The notes beneath the pieces are model-generated. The model did not search any database and had not been told where the DNA came from. It saw nothing but the letters and a program-made list of their open reading frames with translations. DNA of 64,000 bases from Pseudoclavibacter helvolus (GTDB lineage: Bacteria; Actinomycetota; Actinomycetes; Actinomycetales; Microbacteriaceae), in assembly GCF_014191305.1 (NCBI RefSeq), contig NZ_JACHWJ010000001.1, forward strand, positions 1,364,001 to 1,428,000. Direction: 5' to 3'. The position numbers and the translations under genes are program-made. Each line of letters begins with the position of its first letter. Position 1 is the first letter of the stretch. Positions 20,068 to 28,597 of the stretch are shown one piece after another.

Positions 20068-21526
20068 GGCTCTTCGGACATTCGGTGGGGGTCATGGGGT
20101 GAGTCCGCCGGCGGCGAGGAGCATGCGGAGCCGGTAGTTCTCTCGGTTTCGGAAGCCGCGAGCGAGGCGACGATGCAGCTCGATGATCCCGTTGATCGCC
20201 TCGGTGCCGCCGTTGTTTGCCCGGCTGGTGGTGAAGTAGGCGAGGAACGCTGAGCGCCAGCGTCGCAGGGTGCGGCCGAGGCGTGCGATCTCGGGGATCG
20301 GGCAGGTGTGGAACGACTCGATGACCTTCTCGGCGATCCGGCGTCCCGTGGTCAGGTCTCTCTGGTGGTAAGCAGCGCGGAGTTGTTGGGCGCACTGCCA
20401 TGCGACGAACACCTCGTCGTGGGCCGGGTTCGCCTCGATCGCCGCGATGAGGCGGGCCTGCTGCTTCTCGGTCAGGTTCTCCGCCCCGGCGCGGAGGATG
20501 GTCTGGATCCCGTAGAGCGGGTCGCCGGTCCGTCCGCGATGGCCGAGGGTGTCTTGCTGGACCCGGCGGCGGACCTCGTCGACCGCTTGAGTGCCGAGCT
20601 TGACGACATGGAACGCGTCCAGCACGGCGGTGGCATCTTGCAGTTTGTCGTCGATCGCGGTCTTGTAACCGGCGAACGGATCCAGCGCCGCGACCTTCAC
20701 CTGCTTGCGGAATGCGTCGCCACGTGCGCTGAGCCAGGTCGCGTAGGCCTTCCCCGACCTGCCCGGCACGAGGTCCAGCAGCCGGGCCCGCGTCTTCCCG
20801 GTGCTGTCGCGGGTGAGGTCGACCATCCCGGTCAGCTCCTTCGGACCGCGCTTGCGCGGGTCGACGTGATGCCAGATGTGCTCGTCAACGCCCAGCGTTG
20901 TCACGTTCTCGAACCGGGACTCATCGGCCGCGAGCTTCACAAGCTCCGGCTCGACGGCCCGCCACACCGTCTTCCACGACGTGCCCAGCTGGCGACGCAG
21001 TCCTTCGATCGTGGCGTGTTCGCGACGCAGCTGACCGACTGCCCAGACGACCGCGCGTCGGGTGAGTACCCCACGCGGGGCGACAAGAGACGGCAGCTGT
21101 TCCACGAACGTCTGCCGTGCACAGCCCGACTCGTCACACCGCCAGACTCGCTGCCGCCACACGATTCGCACCCGTGTCATGCCGGGCACGTCATGAAGCA
21201 GCCGGCGGCGACGTCCACGGCCGGTCGCGACGGTCCCGCACGACGGGCAACCGGCAGGCGCCGCAGGACTCGAGACCGTCACGATCAGTAGTCCGTTGCG
21301 GCGGTCCACGTGCTCGACATGGACGCCCTCGAGGCCGAGCAGGAGGTCACAGCGGGAACACGGGTCAGTGGCAGAGCGCGCGTCAGCGCACATCGAAGTA
21401 GGGTGAAGCACGTCGAGGTCCTCGTGATGGATCAGGTGGTTAGCGCTTCTGATCCTCCGGGACCTCGACCCCTACCCGTCGAACCTCACCCGGCGAGCCC
21501 TACCCCCACCGAAAGTCCGAAGAGCC
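20068..21526 (-). mobile_element. ISL3-family element, copy 1
   Basis: 1459 bp with ends GGCTCTTCGGACATTCGGTG and its near-complement. It is flanked by the 8-bp duplication AGTTTCAT (20060-20067 and 21527-21534), the normal signature of ISL3 insertion. It is nearly identical to copies 2 and 5. Confidence 0.95.
20092..21411 (-). CDS. ISL3-family transposase (copy 1)
   Basis: 439 residues. The N-terminal zinc-binding region has CSRC, CPSCG and CDESGC; an HTH region follows, then a DDE_Tnp_ISL3 domain with VTTLGVDEHIWHH (first Asp), ALDPFAGYKTAI and DAFHVVKLG (second Asp), and NNGGTEAINGIIELH (Glu). The length and motifs are intact, so it is probably active. The protein is identical to copy 2 and differs from copy 5 at one residue near the N-terminus. 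Confidence 0.95.
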   Translation of the reverse strand: MLHPTSMCADARSATDPCSRCDLLLGLEGVHVEHVDRRNGLLIVTVSSPAAPAGCPSCGTVATGRGRRRRLLHDVPGMTRVRIVWRQRVWRCDESGCARQTFVEQLPSLVAPRGVLTRRAVVWAVGQLRREHATIEGLRRQLGTSWKTVWRAVEPELVKLAADESRFENVTTLGVDEHIWHHVDPRKRGPKELTGMVDLTRDSTGKTRARLLDLVPGRSGKAYATWLSARGDAFRKQVKVAALDPFAGYKTAIDDKLQDATAVLDAFHVVKLGTQAVDEVRRRVQQDTLGHRGRTGDPLYGIQTILRAGAENLTEKQQARLIAAIEANPAHDEVFVAWQCAQQLRAAYHQRDLTTGRRIAEKVIESFHTCPIPEIARLGRTLRRWRSAFLAYFTTSRANNGGTEAINGIIELHRRLARGFRNRENYRLRMLLAAGGLTP

Positions 21527-21807
21527 AGTTTCATGAGCCGCTCGCAGGCGTCACGGCCAATCTCCCAGCCCTCGCGTCGCAGCAGGGCATGCATTTTGCG
21601 GCGCCCGTAGACACCGTAATGCTGATGGTGGAGTCGCTTGATCTCGGGAACAAGGATCTCGTCACGGAGCTGACGGGGCGAGGGGAGTCGTTTCTTCGCT
21701 GCCCGATATCCGCGTGACGTGAGGAATCCACGAACTGCCGCACGCAGCGTACGGCAGAGGAACTCGACCCCGAAACGATCACGATGCTCGTCGATGAATC
21801 GGATCAT
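21527..21807 (-). pseudogene. IS3 'a' orfB transposase, N-terminal part
   Basis: Begins MIRFIDEHRDRFGVEFLCRTL and contains the HTH_21 motif YGVYGRRKMHALLRREG, typical of IS3 orfB before the rve domain. It is cut by ISL3 copy 1 after RLMKL. It overlaps the end of orfA by 4 bp, the usual place for programmed -1 frameshifting in IS3 elements. Confidence 0.85.
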
Positions 21808-22118
21808 TTCGTTCGTGGCTGGTCGAGTTCTTTCGCGAAAAATATGCTCGCGGCTTTGAGGACTTCGTTCGCTTTGCGCAGTTCCGTGTTTTCTTTCTGG
21901 AGGCGACGGTTCTCGGCAGCGATATCAGTCGTCACGCCGGGCTTTGAGCCGGTATCGATCTGCGCTTGTCGATGCCAGATTCTGAGCGTGTCAGGTGAGA
22001 TGCCGAGCAGCCCTCCGACATGCATGCTCGCAGCGTGCACGCTCGCATGCTCGGGGAGCGCTTCGGCGAGCATGCGGAGTGCGCGTTCTTTGAACTCTGG
22101 TTCGTATGGTTTGGGCAT
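21804..22118 (-). CDS. IS3 'a' orfA
   Basis: 104 residues: HTH (PEFKERALRML... GISPDTLRIW) followed by a leucine-zipper-like coiled coil AAENRRLQKENTELRKANEVL. It encodes the DNA-binding half of the OrfAB transposase. Intact by itself. Confidence 0.88.
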   Translation of the reverse strand: MPKPYEPEFKERALRMLAEALPEHASVHAASMHVGGLLGISPDTLRIWHRQAQIDTGSKPGVTTDIAAENRRLQKENTELRKANEVLKAASIFFAKELDQPRTK

Positions 22119-22158
22119 GATGTTCCAATCTTCCTTGATGAAAGGTCGGAACTAAACC

Positions 22159-23617
22159 GGCTCTTCGGACTTTCGGTGGGGGTAGGGCTCGCCGGGTGAG
22201 GTTCGACGGGTAGGGGTCGAGGTCCCGGAGGATCAGAAGCGCTAACCACCTGATCCATCACGAGGACCTCGACGTGCTTCACCCTACTTCGATGTGCGCT
22301 GACGCGCGCTCTGCCACTGACCCGTGTTCCCGCTGTGACCTCCTGCTCGGCCTCGAGGGCGTCCATGTCGAGCACGTGGACCGCCGCAACGGACTACTGA
22401 TCGTGACGGTCTCGAGTCCTGCGGCGCCTGCCGGTTGCCCGTCGTGCGGGACCGTCGCGACCGGCCGTGGACGTCGCCGCCGGCTGCTTCATGACGTGCC
22501 CGGCATGACACGGGTGCGAATCGTGTGGCGGCAGCGAGTCTGGCGGTGTGACGAGTCGGGCTGTGCACGGCAGACGTTCGTGGAACAGCTGCCGTCTCTT
22601 GTCGCCCCGCGTGGGGTACTCACCCGACGCGCGGTCGTCTGGGCAGTCGGTCAGCTGCGTCGCGAACACGCCACGATCGAAGGACTGCGTCGCCAGCTGG
22701 GCACGTCGTGGAAGACGGTGTGGCGGGCCGTCGAGCCGGAGCTTGTGAAGCTCGCGGCCGATGAGTCCCGGTTCGAGAACGTGACAACGCTGGGCGTTGA
22801 CGAGCACATCTGGCATCACGTCGACCCGCGCAAGCGCGGTCCGAAGGAGCTGACCGGGATGGTCGACCTCACCCGCGACAGCACCGGGAAGACGCGGGCC
22901 CGGCTGCTGGACCTCGTGCCGGGCAGGTCGGGGAAGGCCTACGCGACCTGGCTCAGCGCACGTGGCGACGCATTCCGCAAGCAGGTGAAGGTCGCGGCGC
23001 TGGATCCGTTCGCCGGTTACAAGACCGCGATCGACGACAAACTGCAAGATGCCACCGCCGTGCTGGACGCGTTCCATGTCGTCAAGCTCGGCACTCAAGC
23101 GGTCGACGAGGTCCGCCGCCGGGTCCAGCAAGACACCCTCGGCCATCGCGGACGGACCGGCGACCCGCTCTACGGGATCCAGACCATCCTCCGCGCCGGG
23201 GCGGAGAACCTGACCGAGAAGCAGCAGGCCCGCCTCATCGCGGCGATCGAGGCGAACCCGGCCCACGACGAGGTGTTCGTCGCATGGCAGTGCGCCCAAC
23301 AACTCCGCGCTGCTTACCACCAGAGAGACCTGACCACGGGACGCCGGATCGCCGAGAAGGTCATCGAGTCGTTCCACACCTGCCCGATCCCCGAGATCGC
23401 ACGCCTCGGCCGCACCCTGCGACGCTGGCGCTCAGCGTTCCTCGCCTACTTCACCACCAGCCGGGCAAACAACGGCGGCACCGAGGCGATCAACGGGATC
23501 ATCGAGCTGCATCGTCGCCTCGCTCGCGGCTTCCGAAACCGAGAGAACTACCGGCTCCGCATGCTCCTCGCCGCCGGCGGACTCACCCCATGACCCCCAC
23601 CGAATGTCCGAAGAGCC
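22159..23617 (+). mobile_element. ISL3-family element, copy 2
   Basis: 1459 bp, flanked by the 8-bp duplication ACTAAACC (22151-22158 and 23618-23625). It is inserted inside the right terminal inverted repeat of IS3 'a', which inactivates that element's end. Orientation is opposite to copy 1, only 632 bp away. Confidence 0.95.
22274..23593 (+). CDS. ISL3-family transposase (copy 2)
   Basis: 439 residues, identical to copy 1, with the same zinc-finger, HTH and DDE motifs and no disruption. Identical copies in opposite orientation mean recent transposition and allow inversion of the DNA between them. Confidence 0.95.
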   Translation: MLHPTSMCADARSATDPCSRCDLLLGLEGVHVEHVDRRNGLLIVTVSSPAAPAGCPSCGTVATGRGRRRRLLHDVPGMTRVRIVWRQRVWRCDESGCARQTFVEQLPSLVAPRGVLTRRAVVWAVGQLRREHATIEGLRRQLGTSWKTVWRAVEPELVKLAADESRFENVTTLGVDEHIWHHVDPRKRGPKELTGMVDLTRDSTGKTRARLLDLVPGRSGKAYATWLSARGDAFRKQVKVAALDPFAGYKTAIDDKLQDATAVLDAFHVVKLGTQAVDEVRRRVQQDTLGHRGRTGDPLYGIQTILRAGAENLTEKQQARLIAAIEANPAHDEVFVAWQCAQQLRAAYHQRDLTTGRRIAEKVIESFHTCPIPEIARLGRTLRRWRSAFLAYFTTSRANNGGTEAINGIIELHRRLARGFRNRENYRLRMLLAAGGLTP

Positions 23618-23637
23618 ACTAAACCCAGGCCAAATCA

Positions 23638-23836
23638 GTTCACGAATCTGAGCATCTTCCTCTCGCGTCACTTCCGCCGCGAGGGGCAGTCCACGATCAG
23701 CTCGGTCGGCATCGGTCACCCATTTCGAGAGCGCTGATTTCGAGATCCCGAGGTCTTTGCAGATCTGTGACTGGGTCGCGCCTTGTCTGACGAGCGCGAC
23801 AGCATCTTTTCTGAACTCTTCCGAGTATTTGGCCAT
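23638..23836 (-). pseudogene. IS3 orfA fragment ('c')
   Basis: 66 codons beginning MAKYSEEFRKDAVALVRQ, with an HTH (ATQSQICKDLGISKSALSKW) typical of IS3/IS911-type OrfA. It is truncated at REL by the end of IS3 'a'. It is distinct in sequence from orfA of 'a' and 'b'. Confidence 0.8.
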
Positions 23837-23884
23837 GATCCATATCCTCCCAGCCAGTCCTACAGAACTGGCGGACAAGAGTCA
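23638..23884 (-). mobile_element. IS3-family remnant 'c'
   Basis: Right end of another IS3-type element. An end beginning TGACTCTTGTCCGCCAGTTC on the minus strand (23884 downward) is followed by its orfA. The rest is replaced by IS3 'a'. Confidence 0.65.
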
Positions 23885-23893
23885 ATCAAACCT

Positions 23894-24160
23894 TCAGCAG
23901 ACCCGATCGCCCTTGCGGCCACGATGGCCGTGGATGTGCTGCTGCACGCGCCTACGGCAGTCGTCCAGCGTCGCCGGCGTGGCGGACGACGTGGAACGGA
24001 TCCATGTCCGCGACCGCGTCCGGCACCTCTTCCGCGGCGGCGGTCTTGAAACCGGCGAAGCCATCCATCGCCACCACCGTGAGCGCGTCCCTCCATGCTT
24101 TCGTGTGGGCCGAGAGCCACGTCTTGAACGCCTGCTTCGAGCGGCAGGAGCGGTTCTAAG
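23894..24160 (-). pseudogene. Degenerate ISL3-type transposase fragment
   Basis: Translates in two frames to FKTWLSAHTKAWRDALTV, VAMDGFAGFKTAAAEE, ADMDPFHVVRHAGD and then RRRVQQHIHGHRGRKGD. These match the DPFAGYKTAID, LDAFHVVKLG and RRRVQQDTLGHRGRKGD region of the intact ISL3 transposases here. A frameshift lies near 23965. It is an old ISL3 relative, not one of the current copies. Confidence 0.75.
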
Positions 24161-24173
24161 GCAAGGCGATAGG

Positions 24174-24410
24174 TCAGGAACGGCGTCGCTCCCTGCGCAG
24201 GAGGGAGCGCAGAGTCTCGGCGTTCGCGTAGCCGACCCGTAGCGCGATCTCGGCGGAGGTGAGGTCCGTGGTTGCTGAGAGGTGCCGAGCTCGTTCGATG
24301 CGCAGCCGTTGGACGAAGCCGAGCGGAGTGAGGTTGAGCGCCGCACGGACTCGTCGTTCGAGGGTGCGCCGGCTGGTGCCGAGATCGCTGCTCGAAGCCG
24401 GAGGCTTCAG
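24174..24410 (-). pseudogene. AraC-type regulator C-terminal fragment
   Basis: Reads SSSDLGTSRRTLERRVRA, then LTPLGFVQRLRIERARHL and TSAEIALRVGYANAETLR, stopping at 24174. This is the second half of an AraC/GlxA-family double HTH DNA-binding domain. No N-terminal domain or start is present; the upstream side joins unrelated sequence near 24410. Inferred gene debris left by IS activity. Confidence 0.75.
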
Positions 24411-24445
24411 ACCCGCGCTACACCCTCATTCGTGAAGGGCCCTTT

Positions 24446-24973
24446 TCAGTCTCCGGGGTGGGCGGTCTGGTCCGCGAGGAGACGAGCGGCCTCCGCAGCG
24501 TATGGTGCTTCCACTTGGACCTCGTAGTGGCCCGCCTCAAGGGTCCCCAGTGAGTCGAAGTCCCGTCGGCCGCCCGTAGCCAGGTGTCCAAGGAAGTAAA
24601 GCAAAGCGCCCCAAACTGCGCCAGAGGCGACCGAGATGATCAGGATGGCCAGCCAACCGAATCCGGGGGCGAACAGCCCGAACAGCAGACCTAGCAGAAC
24701 ACCGAACCATGCTCCAACGCCTGCGCCCCGTAGCGCAGCCTTTCCTCCTGTCAAGCGACCGAGTACATGCTCGACAACACGAACGTCGAGCCCCACGATC
24801 GCCACTCGTTCCACAGCGAAGCCGGCGTCGGAAAGACGGTCAACCGCTGCCTGCGCACTGGCGTAGTCAGAGAACCGCGCGATCGTTTGTTTCCAGCGGG
24901 GGTCATTGGTGAACGGGGGCTCACTAGCGTCCTGTTCCGAAGGGTTGTTGCGAGGGGCCTCGGGGCTGGTCAT
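24446..24973 (-). CDS. GSP17M-domain general stress membrane protein
   Basis: 175 residues. A polar N-terminus is followed by a general-stress-protein 17M-like fold (IARFSDYASAQAAVDRLSDAGFAVERVAIVG), two glycine-rich hydrophobic helices (about 85-125) and a C-terminal beta/alpha piece (EAGHYEVQVEAPYAAEAARLL). These actinobacterial proteins are associated with general stress regulons; the molecular role is unknown. It is the last gene of the stress block, 195 bp downstream of hsp20 on the same strand, so it may have its own promoter. Confidence 0.85.
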   Translation of the reverse strand: MTSPEAPRNNPSEQDASEPPFTNDPRWKQTIARFSDYASAQAAVDRLSDAGFAVERVAIVGLDVRVVEHVLGRLTGGKAALRGAGVGAWFGVLLGLLFGLFAPGFGWLAILIISVASGAVWGALLYFLGHLATGGRRDFDSLGTLEAGHYEVQVEAPYAAEAARLLADQTAHPGD

Positions 24974-25168
24974 GGGCGTACTCCTTTAGTGAAAACTGGA
25001 TGAATCACCGTGCTAAGACCAGAAGGCTGGGTGCACGCCCGTCTTCCGGTCTTGCAAGGCCGGGTGTTGCGCCGTTCGGCATCAGGGAAAGGTCGCCCCT
25101 GTTTGCTTTCGGCGCGTGCTGCGAACGAGAAGCTAACTCTGGCTCGTCGATGGGTCTCCGGCCGGGCG

Positions 25169-25582
25169 TTACTCCTGAGGCGAGTGCTGACTCAGGACAT
25201 GAACCTTGCGCGGCTTGGCTTTCTCGCTGACCGGGATGACCAGGCTCAGCACGCCGTTGTCGTACGAGGCGGAGATGTTCGCCGAGTCCACACCCTCACC
25301 GATGCTGAACTGGCGGAGGTAGGTACCCGCCGGTCGCTCCTGAACGAGCCACTTGGCTCCCTCGGTGTGGGGTGCAGTGCGCTGGGCGCGGATGGTCAGC
25401 AGCTGACCGTCGACGTCGATGTCTACCGACTCCGGTTCGACCCCGGGCAGGTCGGCGGTGAGAATGTAACGGTCAGCTTCACGGTACAGGTCTACCGGCA
25501 TCACACGCGGTCCCGGACGGGACTGAAGCAGGCCGGACGCGAGGCGGTCGAGCTCGCTCAAAGGATCGAACGACATTGCCAT
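25169..25582 (-). CDS. Small heat shock protein Hsp20
   Basis: 137-residue alpha-crystallin-domain chaperone: VDLYREADRYILTADLPGVEPESVDIDVDG starts the ACD, and FSIGEGVDSANISASYDNGVLSLVIPVSEKAKPRKV ends it with the conserved GVLSL motif. It binds unfolding proteins without ATP and hands them to DnaK/ClpB, which are encoded upstream on the same strand. Its own CIRCE-like operator lies 57 bp before the start. Normal length for bacterial Hsp18/20. Confidence 0.93.
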   Translation of the reverse strand: MAMSFDPLSELDRLASGLLQSRPGPRVMPVDLYREADRYILTADLPGVEPESVDIDVDGQLLTIRAQRTAPHTEGAKWLVQERPAGTYLRQFSIGEGVDSANISASYDNGVLSLVIPVSEKAKPRKVHVLSQHSPQE

Positions 25583-25638
25583 GATGAATCAATTCCTTTC
25601 CGTATGCGGGTCCTCGGGTCTATCCCGATGCCTTTAAA

Positions 25639-25665
25639 TTAGCACTCTCCACGCGGGAGCGCCAT
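25639..25665 (-). promoter_or_regulatory. CIRCE-like HrcA operator
   Basis: TTAGCACTC-N9-GAGCGCCAT. The left half is a perfect match to CIRCE (TTAGCACTC-N9-GAGTGCTAA) and the right half matches 6 of 9 with exact spacing. It lies 57 bp upstream of hsp20, suggesting HrcA repression released on heat shock. No hrcA lies in the window, so regulation would use the host repressor. Confidence 0.65.
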
Positions 25666-25699
25666 CGTTTTTGACCCTTTCATCTGGTTATTTCTCGTA

Positions 25700-25719
25700 C
25701 CAAGAATCTGCTTTCTTGG
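25700..25719 (-). terminator. Weak hairpin after hydrolase gene
   Basis: CCAAGAA/TTCTTGG, 7-bp stem and 6-nt loop, 9 bp beyond the alpha/beta hydrolase stop. It may end the dnaK operon before the hsp20 promoter; low GC and no U-run make this tentative. Confidence 0.35.
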
Positions 25720-25728
25720 GCGAAATCG

Positions 25729-26604
25729 TCATGCTGTCACCGCCTCGGCGACGACTCGCGCGAGGCGCTTGCCGATGAGGTGGTTCGTTGCCCGCACACG
25801 CCGAACGGTGACCCCCATCATCCGCTCCACGATGCGCAGCACGGCTTCGGAGCGGAACTCGTCGAGGTCGCCCATGATGACGTCGATGGGGGCTTTGACA
25901 TGGGCGATGTCGCTGAGAGTGGTCTGTGACTCGATGGAGTGCTGCAACGACTTGACGAATGGCTCCCAGTTGCGTTCAGTGATATCTACAGCTTTGGGGA
26001 TGGGCAGCAGCCGCTGTACCAGCGCAGCGTGCCGGAGGGTGAACTCCCGGTTCGTGCGGAGGTACTCGTAGAGCCGCAGGTAGAAGTCCATCCGGGCCCG
26101 CTCGATGACGTCCCCTATTTCATGGGGTGCGAGATAGATAGGTGGGCTGACCATCACGAACTTCGCGACTCGCTTTTGCCGCCGGGCGGCGTACCGGGCG
26201 CCGATGAGGGCGCCCATGGAATGCCCGACCACAGTGAACGGCTCGCGCAGCCGCAGCGACGCGACCGTCCGCTCGATAGCGGCGACCTGGTCGGCCAGGG
26301 TGTAATCGGCCCACTCCGGCGCCGGCGACTCGCCGAAGCCGAGCAGGTCGATGGCGATGCACCGGTGGGTGCGCTCGAGCAGCGGGATCACGTGGTGAAA
26401 CGTCACCGACGAGGACGCGATACCGTGCAGCAGCAGCACCGTCGGGCCCTCGCCGCGTTCCTCGGCGATGTGCAGCACCGGCATGCGGCGAAACCACCTC
26501 ATCCGACGCAACGTCGAGCGGATCTCGCCCGCTACGCCCGCATGGGCCACCGGAGGATCCGCGGGTTTTCCCACGGCTGCCGGGTTCGGGGAGGCTTGCG
26601 GCAT
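25729..26604 (-). CDS. Alpha/beta hydrolase
   Basis: 291 residues. The oxyanion region LLLHGIASSS, nucleophile elbow GHSMG (Ser), acid Asp probably in GDLDEF and catalytic His in TNHLIG complete a serine hydrolase triad. Family members are esterases, lipases or epoxide hydrolases; the substrate is unknown. Its ATG overlaps the preceding flavoprotein stop by one base (TGATG in transcript sense), so it is the last translationally coupled gene of the dnaK operon. A role in repairing acylated proteins or lipids damaged by stress is only a guess. Confidence 0.88.
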   Translation of the reverse strand: MPQASPNPAAVGKPADPPVAHAGVAGEIRSTLRRMRWFRRMPVLHIAEERGEGPTVLLLHGIASSSVTFHHVIPLLERTHRCIAIDLLGFGESPAPEWADYTLADQVAAIERTVASLRLREPFTVVGHSMGALIGARYAARRQKRVAKFVMVSPPIYLAPHEIGDVIERARMDFYLRLYEYLRTNREFTLRHAALVQRLLPIPKAVDITERNWEPFVKSLQHSIESQTTLSDIAHVKAPIDVIMGDLDEFRSEAVLRIVERMMGVTVRRVRATNHLIGKRLARVVAEAVTA

Positions 26605-28340
26605 CAGGTGTCCCTGGATGTCGGAGCTCCTGCGCGCACTCGACTGTGACGACCCTCGTTCAGGTACTCGTGGATCTGCCGGACCACACTGGCGCCCTCA
26701 CCCACAGCCGAGGTCATTCGCCTCACAGACCCGTGCCGTACATCGCCGATAGCGAAGACCCCGGGGATGGTGGTCTCCAAGGAGAAGCGGGGGCTTCCTT
26801 CCGTCCGCGCGCCGGCCAGCTCCGCCTCCGCGCCGGTGAGGATGTACCCATCGGGATCGCGTGCCACATCGACCTTCAATCCCGTCGTCGCCGGAGCGGC
26901 GCCGATGAAGACGAACATGTGCCACACGCGGAGCTTCTCCAGCACGTCACCGTGACGGACTGTGACCGCTTCCAAACGGTTGCCGCCGTGTGCTTCCACG
27001 ACCTCCGAGGACAGCAGCACGTTGATACGGGGGTGATGTTGGATCTGGTCCACCAGGTACCTGGACATTCCCGCTCCCAGGTCCGCGGCGCGCACCACAA
27101 GGTGCACACGGGAGGACGTGCGGGCAAGAAACAGTGCGGCCTGTCCGGCGGAGTTGCCGCCGCCGACAACAGCGACAGGTGTGTCTACGCACATCCGCGC
27201 TTCCTGCGCTGTTGCCGCGTAGAACAAGTTCGAGGTCTGGAACCGGTCCAGCCCCGCGGCGGGAAGCGAGCGGTATCGCACCCCGGTGGCAAGGACCACC
27301 ACATCTGAGGTGACCTCCCTGCCATCTTCGAAGATCACCCGGAAGCGGTCCTCATCCTCCACGACCTCCTGGACCGTGGTCGGGATGTCCAACGTGGCAC
27401 CGAACTTGCGCACTTGCAGGAGGCAGCGGTCGGCGAGCTCGGTGCCGGAGATTCCGGCGGGAAACCCCAGATAGTTCTCGATCTTCGCTGACGTTCCCGC
27501 CTGCCCGCCGGTGGCGACCGCGTCGCACAGGTAGACCGACAACCCATCGGAGGCTGCGTACACCGCCGCGGCAAGACCAGCCGGCCCAGCGCCGACGACC
27601 ACCACATCGCAGGTGGCCGGTGGGGCGGGCGGGCGCATCCCCAACTCGTCGGCAAGCCGTGCCGGGGTGGCACCCAGGACGGTGCGCGAGCCGCCGAGGA
27701 TCACCAGCGGGAAGTCGGCGACGGTGGCGCCGAGCTGGCGGACCAGCCGCTCCGCTTTATCGTCCTCATCCAGGTCCACCAGCCGGTGGGGCAGCCGGTT
27801 TCGTGCGATGAAGTCCAGCAGATCCCGGGTCTGCGGGGAGAAGCAGGAGCCGACGATCCGCAGGCCCGCTCCCGCCCCGATGGCCAGGGAGCGGCGGATG
27901 AGGTAGGCCCGCAGGATGATCTCACCCAACAGCGGGTCCGAGGTGACGATGGCCTCCAGCTCATCGACGGGCACCTCCACCACCTCGGCGGCGCCGATGG
28001 CGGAGACGAACACGAAAGACGGTTGTCCTTCCAGCAGCCCGACATCCCCCACGAACCGGCCGCGGCCGTGCACCTCGACCGCCAACGACTCATCGGAGTG
28101 ACGCGGATCCGCCGCAAGCTCGGTGTCCGCCGTCAGCAGGTGCCCTTCCAGGACGACATAGAGGGAGGACGGGTGCTCGCCGGGCTGGATGAGAACCTCC
28201 CCGTCGGTGAGTGTGCGGCGCTGCCCTCGTACGAGCAGCACCGCGATCTGCTCGCCGCTGAGCCGCGGGAAGGCGCCGATGGTGTCAGTCGTCTCGGTCT
28301 GAGCGACCTGGCGGCGGTTGGCGGCGGGCGTGTCACTCAT
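26604..28340 (-). CDS. cNMP-binding/thioredoxin-reductase-like flavoprotein
   Basis: 578 residues from ATG 28340, which overlaps the zinc-finger stop by 4 bp. Domain order: a Crp-type cyclic-nucleotide-binding fold (about 20-150; VLIQPGEHPSSLYVVLEGHL); a short thioredoxin/glutaredoxin-like linker (about 160-235; DLLDFIARNRLPHRLVDLDEDDK); and a FAD/NAD(P)H oxidoreductase (about 245-560) with FAD motif VVVVGAGPAGLAAAVYA, NAD(P) motif VAVVGGGNSAGQAA and the late IPGVFAIGDVRHGS. The redox CxxC of true thioredoxin reductase is absent; that position reads FYAATAQEARMC. It is therefore probably not a classical TrxR. The neighbouring thioredoxin suggests a thiol or flavin redox role. Confidence 0.88.
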   Translation of the reverse strand: MSDTPAANRRQVAQTETTDTIGAFPRLSGEQIAVLLVRGQRRTLTDGEVLIQPGEHPSSLYVVLEGHLLTADTELAADPRHSDESLAVEVHGRGRFVGDVGLLEGQPSFVFVSAIGAAEVVEVPVDELEAIVTSDPLLGEIILRAYLIRRSLAIGAGAGLRIVGSCFSPQTRDLLDFIARNRLPHRLVDLDEDDKAERLVRQLGATVADFPLVILGGSRTVLGATPARLADELGMRPPAPPATCDVVVVGAGPAGLAAAVYAASDGLSVYLCDAVATGGQAGTSAKIENYLGFPAGISGTELADRCLLQVRKFGATLDIPTTVQEVVEDEDRFRVIFEDGREVTSDVVVLATGVRYRSLPAAGLDRFQTSNLFYAATAQEARMCVDTPVAVVGGGNSAGQAALFLARTSSRVHLVVRAADLGAGMSRYLVDQIQHHPRINVLLSSEVVEAHGGNRLEAVTVRHGDVLEKLRVWHMFVFIGAAPATTGLKVDVARDPDGYILTGAEAELAGARTEGSPRFSLETTIPGVFAIGDVRHGSVRRMTSAVGEGASVVRQIHEYLNEGRHSRVRAGAPTSRDT

Positions 28341-28597
28341 AGGTACGCTTCGTCCACGTAGCACCAGCTCCAGTTCTCCCCCAGCTCCAGCGACCGCACG
28401 ATGGGGTGCCCCGCCGTGAGCGCATGCGTGCGAGCGTGCCGCATCGGGGAGGAGTCGCAGCACCCGACCTTCCCGCAGGTGCGGCACATCCGCAGGTGCA
28501 GCCAGGGCGTGCCGGCCGCCACGCAGTCCTCACATGACCCGGGTGTCCGGGGACGGACCGGGCGGATGAGCGGGACGTGTGGGTCGACGTGTCTCAT
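28337..28597 (-). CDS. UBP-type zinc finger protein
   Basis: 86 residues with the zf-UBP ligand set: C in SCEDCVAAG, CRTCGKVGCCDSS, HARTH and GHPIVRSLE, followed by the W-rich end ENWSWCYVDEAYL. In eukaryotes this fold binds the free C-terminus of ubiquitin. Stand-alone bacterial versions are common in actinobacteria beside cNMP/TrxR-like flavoproteins, and their ligand is unknown. It overlaps both neighbours by 4 bp (ATGA junctions), so production is coupled to thioredoxin and the flavoprotein. Confidence 0.88.
   Translation of the reverse strand: MRHVDPHVPLIRPVRPRTPGSCEDCVAAGTPWLHLRMCRTCGKVGCCDSSPMRHARTHALTAGHPIVRSLELGENWSWCYVDEAYL

Larger units (their letters stand above)
19392..23637 (-). 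mobile_element. IS3-family element 'a' with two ISL3 insertions
   Basis: The terminal inverted repeats TGATTTGGCCTGGGTTTAGT at 19392 and their complement ending at 23637 match perfectly over 27 bp once the ISL3 copy inside the right repeat is removed. Without the two ISL3 copies and their duplications the length is about 1312 bp, normal for IS3. The expected 3-4 bp direct repeat is absent: the left flank is copy A of the integrase-core IS (GAAC before the repeat) and the right flank is another IS3 orfA (GTTC after it). The region was therefore rearranged after insertion. Confidence 0.85.
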
